DNA of 64,000 bases from NCBI GenBank assembly GCA_910591455.2, contig OU342821.1, positions 4,816,501 through 4,880,500 on the forward strand, in the 5' to 3' direction. The stretch's first letter is position 1; each line of letters begins with the position of its first letter. The notes under the pieces are model-generated. The model saw only the letters and a program-made list of their open reading frames with translations. It was not told the origin of the DNA and did not search any database. Source of the stretch: Pholis gunnellus (taxonomy: Eukaryota > Chordata > Actinopteri > Perciformes > Pholidae). Position numbers and translations under genes: made by a program. Shown here piece by piece: positions 1 to 13,605 of the stretch.

Positions 1-3000
1 GTCAGGTCCTCAGTAGTAGTTCTGGGACGGAGGAGGTTTAGAGTTAAGAGCGGGAAGTACCCTGATCATTAGATCGCCGGATTGATCCCCGGCTCCTTCA
101 GTCCGCACGTCAAAGTGTCCTTGATACTCCTTCCGAAGGCTGCACCCTCGAGTGTGTGAGTGAATGTGAATTTCTCCAAGAACCAAATATGCAGGAGGCC
201 TCTGCCATGTTGGTGTGAATGTTGACACGTAGTGTACGGCACCTCGAGCGGTTGGAGGACTAGACAGGATTTTTATAAATACAAGTCCATTGACCATTTT
301 AAATTCTAAAAATAATACAGACAACGGAAGCGATTAAAAAGTCACTAAATTAGTCCGTTTTAGTGGGTTATATATATCTTATGAGATGGCAATTTTGTTT
401 CAATTCCACATACCTTGTTTCATTTTTGTGGCGCTTACTGTGAGAAAAACCGAGGCGTTACAAAATAAGCAGGAGAGAAAAAGAAGTCGAGAGCGAATGA
501 GGAGAGGAGAGCTGCAGATAGAAGGAGGTCAGACACGTGAATTCAATTCAGCTGCTCTGTCAACCCCGTCATTGGAGCCAACATGCATGCAGAGGCGTCG
601 TTCCTTCTTGCACAATCATTATTCTGGACAAGGCAAAAGGCATTCAGGTAAAAGAAAAAATCAACAGTGTGCAATGCAATGAATGAAGAACATGAAACAA
701 AAACCAATAATAGCAAGCAGAGGGTGACCCGGCAGAATGGATCACGGAGGACAGCGTTAGTGTGTGGGTGTAGAGGGGATTGTGTGTGCATTGAGAATAT
801 GAGCGCGTGTATTATGTAACCACAAATAATGATTCGCTTGTAAATGAGGTTCATCTTATATTGATGAGGCCTAGTATTATTAGAGAGCTCCCGGCTTTTT
901 TCCCCCTTCTTTTTTTTTTAAAGGTTTCTTGAAATGAAATGGAGATTTTCTTTTCTCTTTATGAGTAATCATTTTAGATTTTACCATAGCCGTGAAATAA
1001 TACAAAAATATTCCGGACATGACACACATTTAAAAGCAAGTATAGAAGCCGAAGATAGCAGAGGAAGTCAAGGACGACGAAGAGGGACATGTTTTATTCT
1101 TTGAGCCAGGCTGAACACAGAACGTTACAGCCTTATTGCAGGGCAGAGATCTGCCGAGAAGTTGACAATGTCATTGTATAACCGACAGCTGCATAACACA
1201 CACACACCTCAGAGCTATTATGCCTTCTGCTATCTCAGTAGACCTACAGGTTTTACATGGCGGGTGGTGCGAGGAGGAATCTGCTCCCTGAAGAGTTGCC
1301 CGGGCAGCCCTCCCTTACATGCTTTATTTCCTTCCTGTGCACCAGGTTTATTAGATGCACTGAGCTACATCCAATACTACCGGGCTGCAATAAATCCTGC
1401 CTTCATGAGTCTTTTCATATCCAGTTCTTTTGTTGACACTGTGTCACAGAGGTGTTGATACAATTCTGTGGCGGACTCTGCGGAGGCTGTTGACCAATGT
1501 GGTGGACGGTTATTTTCCTGAGAAGGAAATCACATATGGGGCAAACAACGGACATTACCAATGTATATACTGACACGGGGGCAGGAAGCTATGCAGACCC
1601 ACTCCCCACACGCTAAAGGTGGAAATGTGTCCGTCAACAGCAGGGGAACCTCTGGTCTGAACCAAACTATTCCACAGTCTCGAGGCAAAACACTAAAAAA
1701 GGCATCTCTCTTCATGCTTTGGTCCAGACCACAGCCTGCCACTTCAGGTCAGAAGACCTAAGAGATAAGGTGGACACTTGCAGGGGTCAAACGATCCAAG
1801 ACAAACATTATGAAGAGACAAGTTCCTTCAAAGCACACAGTGGGGTTTTAAAATCAATTCTGAAATGCACCAAGGCCATTTAAGGAAGGAAACACAGGGA
1901 GACAACTTTAGTCTTGAGAAGTTTTGCTGTACCAAAAACAGGCATTTGGAAGTGTTGCATTAGAAAAGTTTTTACACTAGCTTTAGGTGTTTTTTGTGCT
2001 GTTTTGTGCGCTTGAAACAAATTCCACTTTGAGTTAGATGGACAAGAAGACTTGTTTCGTTTCTGATTCACAACCTCTACTTCCTTGTATACAGGCAACT
2101 TCTGTCCTAACTACGCTGATACCAAGTTAAATCGCCTTTCTCTATTTTTGCATCATTTCAAAAGTTCGCTCCAAATGTGCTTGACAATTAAATGGGAACA
2201 CACTAGTAAGGTTTGAAGTGGGGATGGACAACCAAGCTTTGATGTGTTTGACACATTGCACATGTATTAAAAAAAATAGAATAAAAAAATACAAGAAAGA
2301 AAGAAAAGAAATCAGAGTTTGGCAAAAATGAAGTGAGGTAAGTGTTTGGATATGTTGGAGAACTAAAATGTGCACCAACTAAATGACTTCCTCTTCCTTT
2401 ACTCGGAACTAGTTGCAATCAAACATGCTGGAAACGCACTTGTCTTCAAGGGTTTCTAATTGCAGCAGACACTACCGCTGCTGCTGCTAATTAGTCTCAT
2501 TCGACTGTACTAAGTTTGCTGAACGTGAAGGGGTAGATGCCACCGGTTGTTTGTGAAGTATCTTTTTGGTTTCTTTGTCATCATCAGTTGACTTTACCTG
2601 AGTTTTTTTTATGGAATAAGTGTATGTAGTTGATTGAATCGCCCCTGTAGTTTAATGAGATACTCAGTCTATTTAAGCTCAAACTTGGATGAGTGAATGG
2701 TTTCCTAACATATCCTGTTTGCTTTGTTTATGCACCTCAATCACTGAAGAAATTTAATTAAACCAAAGCAGTTTGAAAATTGACATTGTATGTTACTGCT
2801 TCATCATGAACTTAGGTCTCGATTTATCCAAAAGTCTGATAGAATTTAATTTCCTCAGTGCAGGATAAGGGATCTGACTGAAATGAAATGGAGGAATGTA
2901 TTTTTAACATTATTTAATATATAATGACAGGGATTAAACATCAGTTTCCCATGCCGTGCCTTAAACTCATAGGTATGTTCTTCATTTCATTATTTCCACC

Positions 3001-6000
3001 ATGTCTCACAGTTCTGCATTTTTAATTTTATTTTTATTCAGTTATGATGGAAAGTGATTTTAATCTAGAATTGCAGTGGAGCCAGCACTTGCTGTAAAGG
3101 TTAGTTCTTGATTCTGACGGTTTATCCGTTTCATGCACTCAGTGATAGCAATGGCACACAGATGTCTCCTTGCTGAGACAATACAGTGAAAATCAAGGGA
3201 ATGGCTCACTGAAAAACCAGTGCTCCATCTAATCGAGCCCCGGCACATAACCTACAATAATACTGTAACGCTGGCCCTGTCCTGATGAAGAAAAAAAAAA
3301 AAAAAGAAAAGCACAGCTGCAAGAGAAACAGAAGAAGGAGTAATAGGTAAGTCAATGAGGTCATAGTCCCAGCTGGTTCACTTGGGATCCAGCATGCTGT
3401 TCTGGAGAGCATTTTCACCTATTTGTGGGAAACGGCACTAACAAAATCGTGAGACGTTATTTTTTATTTTAATTTTCCAAAACAGACAAATATCCCTCAC
3501 GATGATGCATTTGCAACACATGCGAGGTTTGCATTTGGGCCAGGGAAGGCTAACGCCAACACAAGCAGTGTAATTGGGACGGTTTTATTTCAATTTGCCT
3601 GCTTTGATAGATGGTGCGCACAGAATGCCTCTTGTACTCTACTGTGGTTTCTGAAGAGCAGAAAAAGTAACTAGGTGTTGAAATGATCACACCCTGAGGT
3701 TTATTAACATGCACTGTACCCCCGGAAGAATTGCATCATAAATAATACAGCTGAATTTTAGCTATATGCAACTTTTAGCTATTGCCTTCCAGTTGTTTCT
3801 GATTTATGGCAGGATCCAGCACCGGGGCCTCGGCCCCTGCTGAAAAACATAAGCTTTAATATAATAACTCACAGGGAACTTAACAGAGATCTACGATGCT
3901 AAGGTGACACCAATGGTACTCCAAGGTACACACTCGCTCTCTACCAGTGCTGCAGTTGTTACACATTTGCATGCCATAAACAACATTTTGTTAGTCCAAC
4001 CACTCATATACAGAATGTACGGCGATAGGTTTATGGTAAGGGAAGATGCAGAGCCAAACTGACTTCTTAACTCTCTAAGCTGCCAGACCTAAAATTCCAA
4101 TACTAATTGAAGTCCCACTTGCCTGCCGTGTACCTAGATCTAACGTGGCGTGGTCGCTTGGTGGAAAGTTTAGCTGGCAGAGTCGCCCTGCAAGTATTGA
4201 GAGGATGAGAGGAAGCAGCACATATTGTTTGGGGAATAACTTAACAGCCGTTATATGCTCTTTTTTTTTCTTTCATCACTGTATTATGCACCTATCTTAT
4301 GTGAGCAGCGGGGGTTTAGTGTTGTGTTCATGTATACTTGGATTGGAGACCCTGCTCTCGATTGACAGTGATTGGGTCCATTAAACATCTTTCCAAATCC
4401 CGTAGAACTTGTTTATTGTGTCAGTTTATTGTGAGGAAGACTACACCTAATTGTTATCGTGCCAGTGTTAGGAGCGCTGCACTTAACAATATGTATTTGC
4501 CTTACATGTCTGTATCCTGTGGGACTAATTCTGGAACAAATATGGAGGATGCTAGAGAGGACAGTAGCCACGGGCAGACGAGAGCACGACGGGAGGGAGA
4601 GCAAACTTTCTCTCTCTTATACCACTTTTAACCCACTTAAAATAGGAAACAGACTCCTTTCCCATTGCCAGAAGACAAGACTGCCTTTTGTCCCACCGGT
4701 AAACAGCAAAACAGTGAAAATGTTGCTGCGGTAACTATTTTTTAATTACCTGTTCCTAATTTAGTCTCACTCTCCATCCCTCACACCAGAGTAGGCAATT
4801 GTTGGAACATTGGAAAGACTAACCAAGACAGTTTGAGTCAATTGAGTGTTATTTTGTTTCTGTTCGGGTTGTTTTACAATGCTCAGCGAGGTAAAGCGTC
4901 TGTTGTTTGACTGGAGTCTGGTTGCTTTGAGAAGAGCATATTAACTGTTTTTTTAGTGAATTATAATAATTGTCCAAATGCTTGTTTATTTGATCCATTA
5001 ATCTATGTAATCACCTCAATGTGCTTCATATAGCATCACATGTTTCCATCGCTGCCGATTGGAAAATGAATGCAGAAAACATATTTGGCAAAAGTCAAAT
5101 GTTAGTGGGAGTTAGTGGCTTTTTTGCTTAGTGAGAGAAGGGCGTCATACAGTATGTTGCATTCTACAGACTGAAGGGTTCAGTGCATTTCACAATGAGA
5201 ACTTTCTCCCAGATTGCGATGTGTGATTTTAGGTGCAGGTGACCAGCTGAGCCTGGGGATTGAGGCTGGACAGATAAGGCCGCTCTGAGCATCTGCTTTA
5301 GAACAAAGCAGCTCAGTAGCTAGGCAACATTGGATTACATGCGAAAGCTACCGTCTCACATTTAACACCATCGTGTCCAAAAGCGTAATTTCCCACCCTA
5401 GTTTGAGACAGCAAAGTACGAGTAAAAGGAAATATTAATATCTGTGGGGTCAATACTGAGGCTATTTGCTCAGCAAAACAACACAGTCCTCTTTGTGTCG
5501 TGCCTCAAAGCCGTTTGATCAACAAGCTAATGATTTACATATCCTGGTTCAGTAATGCTTGACTAATGGTGTTGATTCCTCTGAAGGTTCGCTCAGGGCA
5601 TCATCAGATGTCGATTCAGTTACTTTGTGAAGAGAAGATAAAGTAAATGCTCTTTGCCTCTGATTTGAAATTGTGTGCACACAAATCATTACATGAAAGA
5701 AAATTAGACCCAAATCACTGTATTTAGTGCTTATTGCAACGTTTTTGTTAAGACCTACTCGATACCAAACTGAACAGTGAAGAGTATTTGGTATTTAGGT
5801 TCAGGAATGTTTTCGCCCCCGGAGTCTGAACTCTGGCAGTGGTGGTGGTGAAAGGAGTCAGCTGAAGATCCGATGATGAGGTGTGGAGCAGGACTGGGCC
5901 TGGATTGGCTTTGGGATATTGAGGCAAAATCAGGTTGGATTAACTTGAGCGTCCATAGTCGATAGAGGAGGACACAGGGAGCAAGACAGAGATTTGTGGA

Positions 6001-6890
6001 TGATGAGTGTGAAGAGAGTCATCTGAACTGAACTTCCACTAAGCTTCTTTTGTATGTATCCAAGGCGCAATGTGCCTCGTTTTCACTAGTTCACGCATAC
6101 TGATCAAGGAACGCCATCACGTAAAGCACTGCCCTAACCATCATCAGAAGGGACGAGAGGGGCTTGGGATTGACCTCCCCCGCAATTAATGGGCGACACG
6201 TTTAGGTACCTAAAAGGACTTTGTTAAGTTTGGGGTATTAATCAGAAACGAGGTTTAAAGAAAACCGGAGGTGAGACCCGAACCATGGTCTCCGGTCCGC
6301 TGTCAAAGTCAAATGCGTGCAGCATTAAACCTTCCATAACCTTTTTTTTTTTAAGAGACAAATGAATCCATGCATACTCGCAAAAAAGCAAAGATTAAAG
6401 CTCAGCGGCGTAGTGACTGTTTGCAATTTCTCACTGACTGGACAGGAAGTTAAACACATGATCGCATCTGCATGTCTGTTGAGTGGCAGCAAACAATATG
6501 ATTTAAAATATTTCTAACATGCTAAAGGAACTCTTTTTTTTTCAAATCACAGTTTGATATAAACAACATGTAGATTGTAGATTGCTTGACATCACTTTAC
6601 ACCTCCACCTCCTTCTATTACATGCAGGACAAACATCCATGAGGAGTTTCTTTGTTGGTGGGGCCGAGGCGAACCACACAGAGCGCATCAATCAACTCCA
6701 CCCTCTCTGAATCCAACAGTGACTTCATATTTCACATCATGGAGGAGTCTCTGTATTCTGCATCCGCAGTGACTTCTGTGATTTCCCCTGACAATCCACA
6801 GTGCAGAGCGGAGAGGAAACCGTGTGATTAGCAAAGACTTGGGGGCTGAACCTCAATTTGAGGGAGACAAGGTGGAGAAGGCAAAGGAGT

Positions 6891-6893
<3 letters not shown>
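1..6893. other. Non-coding stretch without a supported gene
   Basis: No exon-like segment or recognisable repeat was found here. The sequence is AT-rich with short homopolymers. A purine-rich tract lies near 465-535. A GC-rich perfect inverted repeat (GGGGCC, two-base loop, GGCCCC) lies at 3824-3837. A 14-bp perfect palindrome, TTTAGGTACCTAAA, lies at 6201-6214. A minus-strand open frame at 10-324 (104 codons) has no family resemblance I recognise and its length is within chance for this window. Confidence 0.6.

Positions 6894-6921
<28 letters not shown>
6894..6921. repeat. (GT)n microsatellite
   Basis: About 14 uninterrupted GT units. This is a common vertebrate dinucleotide repeat, likely polymorphic in length, with no coding meaning. 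Confidence 0.97.
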
Positions 6922-6927
<6 letters not shown>

Positions 6928-7729
6928 TTTGATTTGCTAAAATCTTCTAATCAAACAACTTCAATTTATGCTTGGATTTTTCTGGATTGCAGCGTACATG
7001 TGTGTACTGGCAGTGTGTAGAGTGTTGCAGCACCAGATATGGAGTATTGTGTGGAGGCTGAGATGAGAATTGTTTAATCAAACGTTGTTGTGATACAGCG
7101 CATAAACATTGCTATTAGCCACCGTGAAAGGAGCTCAGACGTCTGTTTTCTTTTTGGCAAGAGATTAATACTATTTGTTAATAATATCTGATGATTACAA
7201 GCCGTGTCACCGGACAAAAACGTGAACCCACCACCGAGAATGGAATAAAAGTGGGAAAACTGAGCCGCAGATTGAAGTAAAATGAAGAGTTCTTGCTGTC
7301 AAAGGTGAGATACAAGGGATTTCTACGGATATCTGAAATTGGCAATAAAAGATGAGGGTTCAGTTGTGGGGCGAGGGTCAGGGGGTTCTTCTGAGGGGGA
7401 AGGGTCATGGATCGTGGGTCATGTGGCGTTGTGACGGCTGTGCCCGACTGGGTCAGCACGGAGACAAAGCGTTTGCTTTGCCCGTACAGGACGGTGCAGT
7501 CCAGCTATGACGCTTTAGTGTGCGACTCCGGAGGGAGCCCCAGTGGAGCAGAGCTGTGTTCAGGGCCCCTTGGCAGAATCCCAACGTTTCTGCATGGTTG
7601 ATATAGGGCCAGGCTATCTGCTGTGACAACTTCGTATTAAAATCTAATGCGTTTGTCCTTTTCTCCACTCCCCACACTCATCTCTTCCTGTTTCTCCCTC
7701 TGCTCTCTCCCTCCACCTCGACTACACAG

Positions 7730-7858
7730 GAGTTGGGGGAACTGGAAGAGGACATAAATTCAGCGAGCCGCCCCTCGGCAAGGTCTTCATCAGAAGCTCA
7801 TTTCTCATCATTTTACCTAAAGTCAGCAGTCTGCCTGTGTAATTATGCCGGGTTTTAG
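7730..7858 (+). CDS. Candidate terminal coding exon, unidentified (weak)
   Basis: An unusually long pyrimidine tract (about 7660-7725, mostly C and T) ends in ACACAG at 7724-7729, a strong splice acceptor. Reading from 7730 in phase 0 gives 42 open codons, then TAG at 7856-7858. The peptide starts ELGELEEDINSASRPSARSS and is acidic, then serine-rich. There is no good splice donor inside: GTCTTC at about 7783 and GTAATT near 7839 are poor, so it would be a last exon or an alternative 3' end. I do not recognise the protein. The acceptor is the main evidence; 42 open codons in one frame are not rare by chance. There is no obvious partner exon nearby. Confidence 0.22.
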   Translation, partial: ELGELEEDINSASRPSARSSSEAHFSSFYLKSAVCLCNYAGF

Positions 7859-8516
7859 TGAATGTATCTCAAGGAACCCCCCACCCCCACCCACACCCCA
7901 CCGTGCCCCGCTCTCCATTGTCGAGTTATTTTGCACAATAAGTGGTTTCGGGCTAGAAGAATCACTCGGTTGATCTGTGACAGAGGAACGGTCGCTGCAG
8001 AGAATGAGAGAGCGAGAAGAAAAATGGTCTCCACTGCATTAAACATGAAATAGTGTCATTATGTAAAATTGGAAGAAATTATTAAAGCGGCATACATCTT
8101 GTGTGAAATACGCTTTAAATACTGCATGTCCGACAAAACCCATGCATTTGTCTCTACAACGCAACATATCTTTAGTTGTTTTCGTTCAAAGAGAAGACAC
8201 TTATGTGTTTGACACATTGTTTTTCTTTTTTTTTTTTATTGACAAATTGTAAATAACATGAATCTTCATACGAATGAAATTGAAATGCATGCGTGAGTCC
8301 CTCTGGATTTGATGACTTTGCCCTCGCCCTTTGTCCTTGTTTCATTAGTAATTACGCAGCCACTGAAATATTAATTTAGTATTTTTAACTAGCAGCCATT
8401 AGAGCTACGGGTCACAATGTTCCATCGAGGAGGTCAAATCAATTGAACAAATACTGATGGTGACCAAGACGGTGGTAAATACAGTTTGTTCGACTGAATC
8501 TGCCCTTGCTATAAAG

Positions 8517-8518
<2 letters not shown>

Positions 8519-8561
<43 letters not shown>
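8519..8561. repeat. (TG)n microsatellite
   Basis: About 21 uninterrupted TG units, the longest dinucleotide repeat in the window. The minus-strand frame that reads as alternating threonine and histidine here is an artefact of the repeat. Confidence 0.98.
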
Positions 8562-8562
<1 letters not shown>

Positions 8563-11500
8563 GAGGTGTGACTTTGCAGTGATTAATGTCCTGCATCCCC
8601 ACTCTGTGAGAGGGAGATAATACTGGAGGCTGTGGCCTTTGTGTTCTCAGTTTGTGTTAATGCCTGCACCTATCAAGAGATTCTAAAAGTGCCCAAAGAA
8701 CCACGTTATTCGGGGTCTGTTCATGGATTGGCAATTATTTATCCAGCTATGTGTATTTTGCTGTGTCTGTGAAATGATATTTGGCAGTTATTTTATGGAT
8801 ATATCATCTAAAATGTATGCATTAGTCTTCATTCTATCTCACATGCTCTCTATTGTCCAGATTGTTTTTAAGCTTGGCTTTTACTGTGTCTCAGGTGGTC
8901 CTGCTGCTAACCGAATTTCCCTCTTAGGAAAGATGAAGGTCAACTCAGTTGTGACTCTTGTACAGATAATTTCAACTTTATTATGGAGGAGCTGTTAAAT
9001 CCTGCCTCTGCATATTCTTCCATGCACTGAGGTCAAGTGCATTTCCCCAGTGCAGCAAAAGTGCAGCACAAATGCAAATCGATAGCATAAGTTGAATTCC
9101 ACTGGACAAGGCAAATGAATGGGAATATTCACCAATAACTATCTTGCGTGGACAAATCTTCGCTGGCTTTTTTTTGGACTGTTGAAAGACAAAGCGTAGT
9201 TTCTCCTCTCAGACTTTGTCCCACAGTGCCAGAATGCAGCAGAAAAAAAAGAAGAAAATAAAAATCTCCACAGACCCGCCCAGCTTGAGAAGTGGGCGTG
9301 TGTGGTTTTTCTTATTTTTTTATTCTGGTTGTAAATTTTCTTAGCACTTCCTCCTCCTGAAAGCAAGTCTTTCTGCTTGCCTGACAAATGTGCAAGAGAG
9401 GAAGAAAAAGAAAAAAACAAGAAAACAGGCATTGTACACTACACAGCAACACAATGCACATCAACAAAACAGAACACCTCGCCAGCCTCCCCACAGGAGT
9501 AGCAGAGGAGAAAAGCAAACTTTATCTCTGACAAACTCTCTCTAACACTCACTCTATAGTAAACTCCAGCTATAGCTCCAGAGCATATCGTCATGCAATT
9601 CCTATGAATATGTTCTTTTACGTAAGGCTGGAAATCTGTTTTGTGACTAAAAGAAGTTTACTTTTTTAAACGTATAATTCCACCACACTCGCTTTGAGAA
9701 ATTAAGTTTTCTGCAAGTTGGTGCAGGATTTATTTTTTCATTCATCATATTTAATTTTGAGTCTGCAATTTGTATTTTGAAGTGACAATCCTTAAAACTT
9801 CAGTCGTGTTTGTGTCACATTGGTTTTTCTGAGACAATTATAAGTTTAAAAGCCCAATGTGACATATCTGTCGCAATAATATATATCTTCACGACTTTTT
9901 AAACATAAATTTGTTTGTGAAATATGGTTAGAACACTTTATATGTAATGTAGAACACATTATAAAGCATTAGAATTGTTGAAACTTACCTTGAGCAACAA
10001 AAACAAGCGTTATTTTTTAACCCAAGCAGTATCCGGCTCACAATCAACTAGTCAGCCCTCTAACATGTGCTGATTTCTGATATCTGATGAAGAGTCCTGA
10101 GTCCTGTGTCAAAAGTTGGAACCGGCCACAAAGGCAGCGGAGAATTAAAAGTGAAGAAGGAAGAAAAGACAGGAAAGAAGAATTAAAGACAAGAGAAGGG
10201 AGCAAATAATGAAGGCGATAGATCCAAAGGAGACGCATAGAAACTTAACGGATGAAAAATTGTAGACTTAGAAAGTTAAAGGTGCAAGAACTGCAATTAT
10301 TTCCCAATTCAGGCAGAGGAGGAGAAGAAGAAGAGGACTGAATGTTGAATGTCTCAGTACAGGAAAGGAAAATGAAGTTCCCTTCAGGCTTCGGTCTCAG
10401 TGGTGAGCAGACACAGAAAAGTACTTTCCCTTTTCATTTCTGAATATTCGGTTCGGGAGAATGCAGCAATGCTGCTTTCCTGCAAAGCTGAAGTATGTCA
10501 GCACACAATGACTACACCGAGCACTCTGTTCAGTTCGACCGTTACTGAAGGAGATTTGTTAACGTGTTTAATAAAGTGAGAAATCAAGATGATGGAACAG
10601 TGTTTGACACGTTGTTCACTAAATTTATACATCTCATTATGGATGATTTTAACTGTAAATGAGATGAGCAACTACCACGGAGATACCGTTTTATTTCGCA
10701 CCAAATTACAAAGCAATTAGCACGACGAAAATGAACGTATACTAACTGTCTCTTCTGCTGCGTTGAATGTAACTCTGGTTTATTTGGGGCCTCGACATAC
10801 ACACTGATCACACCGGTGCGGCATAACCGTCTTCCAAACTTACAAAAATACAGAATGATTGAGACACATACAACCCTGTATACAAGCCTGGTTGCTGATG
10901 AGTTTAATATTTACTGTCATTCCACAATTTCATTCCTACCAAGAAAAACTACCAAGACCTTTGGAGCTCCTAGTCCTCCCTGCGTATCACGAGCACGGTT
11001 TGTCTTTTCTGCTGCAGGAAGAAATGAAGGAATTGAGGGAGACGGGCTGGTTGGGACTGGTTGAGGTTTTAACATGGTGAAATGCAGAAGAAGGTCTTGT
11101 CACATCATGGCCTGAAGTGGCCTCTAATATGCATAATCACACAATCTGCACATACTGTGTGCGGAAGTATAACCTCTTTGCCCTCTGCCTGTGGTATCTG
11201 AACTAGCATTGTAATGTCAAATTCTCCTTTTAAATGTGCGCTCTAATGGGGATTGAAGCTCAGAGGGGGAAGTCCAGTTATGCTGTTAGTGTAACAGGTC
11301 AGCCAAGAAAGAACTGCCACAACTATCATTATCTGCCCCGCTGAGCAGTTGGAGTGTGTTGCGGGACACAATGCTCTGTTACAAGCCTGACTGACTGTTG
11401 GCCAGATTGAAACCAGCTCCTCAGTTGTCTGTGTGTGTTCCAATACAACAGAGTTGATATAATGTTTGTTTTTATTTTCATCTGCCATGTTTCTTTTCAG

Positions 11501-12200
11501 GAAAAAACTCAAAAGCAGTAAAAGTCACCAAATTGGGAGTGTAGTTGTTCTACTTTTCATGAAACAATCATATTTTAAATTGGATATGGAAAGCACAGCA
11601 TATGAGAGCGCTATCTTGAATAAAAACACACGACAAAGACAAAATTCAGAGTCACTTATATACACTTCTTGTCCTTTTTATAGCTCATAGACAGTTTGAC
11701 TCATAACTTTACGAGGTGAGAGTAACACCAGTTCAGTCAGCCAACCCGCATGGAACAGAATTATTTGAATTGTAAATTTGGCATCTTGGTTTTGGCTTTG
11801 TTGCTACTTGCTAGTGTACGCCAAACTCACCACAGTGGATAATTGTTATCATAAAAATACTAGGGTCTACTCAGAAGGCGTTCAGCTGTGTATTTCAGTC
11901 ATCTGGCACTCCTATTTTAATCAATCCAACTGTCTACATGTGCTCGCATTTCACTCCCACTATACGCCAGTATCTGAGCTTCAAGTCCTTTGTCTTCTGT
12001 CGCACATGCGTAACAACAGTGTTGGGCTCCGAGAGCTGGTGAACCACTCTAATGGGCCTGAACGCATCCTGCATGGACACGGATGGAGCACTGAAAGCTG
12101 CAGCTATGCTGACGCTATGCTTCCCGTATGCATGGAGTTAGAATGAAAGGCAGGTAGATGCTGGTGTGGGAGATGGGTCCATATGAGGAGCAGCAGTATA
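8562..12200. other. Non-coding stretch without a supported gene
   Basis: Mostly unique AT-rich sequence. Two spots stand out. GTCACATTGG near 9814 and CCAATGTGAC near 9854 form a 10-bp inverted repeat around roughly 30 bases. A very good splice acceptor (TTTTCTGCTGCAG, ending near 11018) is followed by only about 20 open codons (EEMKELRETGWLGLVEVLTW then stop). Another strong acceptor (GTTTCTTTTCAG, ending near 11500) opens a short lysine/serine-rich frame. Neither is enough to call an exon. Confidence 0.5.
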
Positions 12201-12460
12201 TGCAAAGGCGACACATTCTCGGTCCCAACTTTACAAACATCGACGCTTGGTCAGTGCTGCTTCAAACTAAGACGCTCTACGTACTCCTCTAGCTCCGTTT
12301 TTTTCGACACGTGAGGAATGGCGTGTTAATATGCGCTCGTGACATGAATGGTGTTCTTTTAAAAAGGAAACTTCCGTCTACACGGGAAGTTAGGTTTAGG
12401 CAAGGATGGGAGGTGGATGGGTCAAACGAACACAGGACATTGTTTGACCCATCCACTCTT
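12201..12460 (-). repeat. Dispersed repeat family E, copy 1
   Basis: On the minus strand this segment matches parts of three other window segments (18955-19102, 40240-40434 plus 41002-41090, and 43911-44055). Shared landmarks in order are GTGGATGGGTCAAAC, CCTAAACCTAACTTCC, GGAAGTTTMTTTTWAAWAGA, TAGAGCGTC and GACCAAGCGT, then GAGAATGTGT. Similar gttaggtttagg-type sequences are very common in percomorph genomes, so this is probably a known non-autonomous element. It carries the inverted repeat listed at 12413-12456. Confidence 0.65.
12413..12456. repeat. Perfect 15-bp inverted repeat, 14-base spacer
   Basis: GTGGATGGGTCAAAC at 12413-12427 is exactly reverse-complementary to GTTTGACCCATCCAC at 12442-12456. 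One arm motif recurs inside family E copy 4 near 43917, so the palindrome probably arose by a local inverted duplication of the repeat end, or it is the element's own terminal structure. Confidence 0.95.
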
Positions 12461-12989
12461 TATAGTATGTCAGTTGCTCTAGTTTAACAATGACGCAGTT
12501 GGGATTACATTTGAGTCACTTAAAAGCCCGGTGCGTCGGTACCATAAGGCGAGGGGCACTGACAGCATTCAACGAGTTGCGAGTGAGATTAGGTTGCCAG
12601 AGGAGCAGTGCAGCAGCAACAGCATGGCAGTCAGAGTATAAGAGTCAGTAGAGCATTGAAAGCAGCATGACTCAAGTTTTCTGAAACAAAGCAGAGCTCG
12701 TTAAATATGCCAACTCACATCTGCAGCATCATATTGCATGAGCACAACCAAAAGCTCAGCCAATAGGTAGATGTACAAGGCTGCGTGTAGCTTCATGTGT
12801 CCTCGACATCTGAACACCAGCAACAGATGTCGCATGTATTAAAGCGTATTCCACAGTTTTAAAGCCCGACTGCCAACAAACACCGTGAAAGAAGCTGAAA
12901 CTAAACTGAGAAATTACAGAACTCAGCACAAGATGCAAACACATTTGGTGAAGCAAAGCAGGGATCCCCGGCAGATTTTCTGGCATCTC
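12461..12989. other. Non-coding stretch, nothing recognised
   Basis: Unique-looking sequence with no exon signals I would defend. Open frames on both strands near 12756-13040 overlap the CA repeat and are produced by it. Confidence 0.5.
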
Positions 12990-13025
12990 AACACACACAC
13001 ACACACACACACACAGACACACACA
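12990..13025. repeat. (AC)n microsatellite, one interruption
   Basis: An AC run with one G interruption (ACAGACAC). Repeat-derived open frames run through it on both strands. Confidence 0.96.
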
Positions 13026-13579
13026 AACAAGAAAACTCAATCTTTAGCCTCAAAATGGAGTCCGTTACCGACAGGCGATGATAGCTGACAAACTGATTTG
13101 AGGAATGCTGGCAGTGGCGGTGGAAGCACATGTAAACATGATCAGCTGCAGCAGTCGTTTGCAAATAAGAAGGAGCAGCAGAAGCATTGCAGGACGACCA
13201 CCACAGGGAAAGCTGTGAGTGCAGCAGACGACCCAAATAGTTAGAAAAATGTCTGCTACAGCTGGTATGCGGGATCACCAATCATCAGCTTGAACGGAGA
13301 TGACAGTAGGAGGGGGAAAAAAGCCTTTTCCAATGTTTTCCATAGCTGCAATTCATCTATTATACTACTTGGGTGTAATTTGGTCACACTTGAGAATTCG
13401 CTATCTGTAATCATTTCAATTTGTCAGAATAAAATGAAGAAATCACTTAGGTTGGGTTACACGAACATGACATCTGACTAGGGTGGATTTATCTATTTTC
13501 GGATTTGAATGAGGCTTCAGCGAATGCGACGTTTCCTTGTGGCTTCAATGGGGCTGATGGAATGTCACACAATAGCGGA

Positions 13580-13605
13580 GGGGGGGGGGGGGGGGGGGGG
13601 GGGGG
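13580..13605 (+). repeat. Poly-G run, 26 bases
   Basis: Twenty-six consecutive G on the + strand, preceded by AATAGCGGA. Runs of this length can form stacked G-quadruplexes and are hard to sequence, so the true length may differ. Confidence 0.95.

Noticed and set aside
10..324. 104-codon minus-strand frame ending in PPPSQNYY
   Set aside because: Looks protein-like in part, but no family was recognised, no good donor was found, and its length is within chance.
6255..6320. Minus-strand tRNA-like B box (GGTTCGGGTCT)
   Set aside because: No matching A box or cloverleaf could be drawn; not enough for a tRNA or tRNA-derived SINE.
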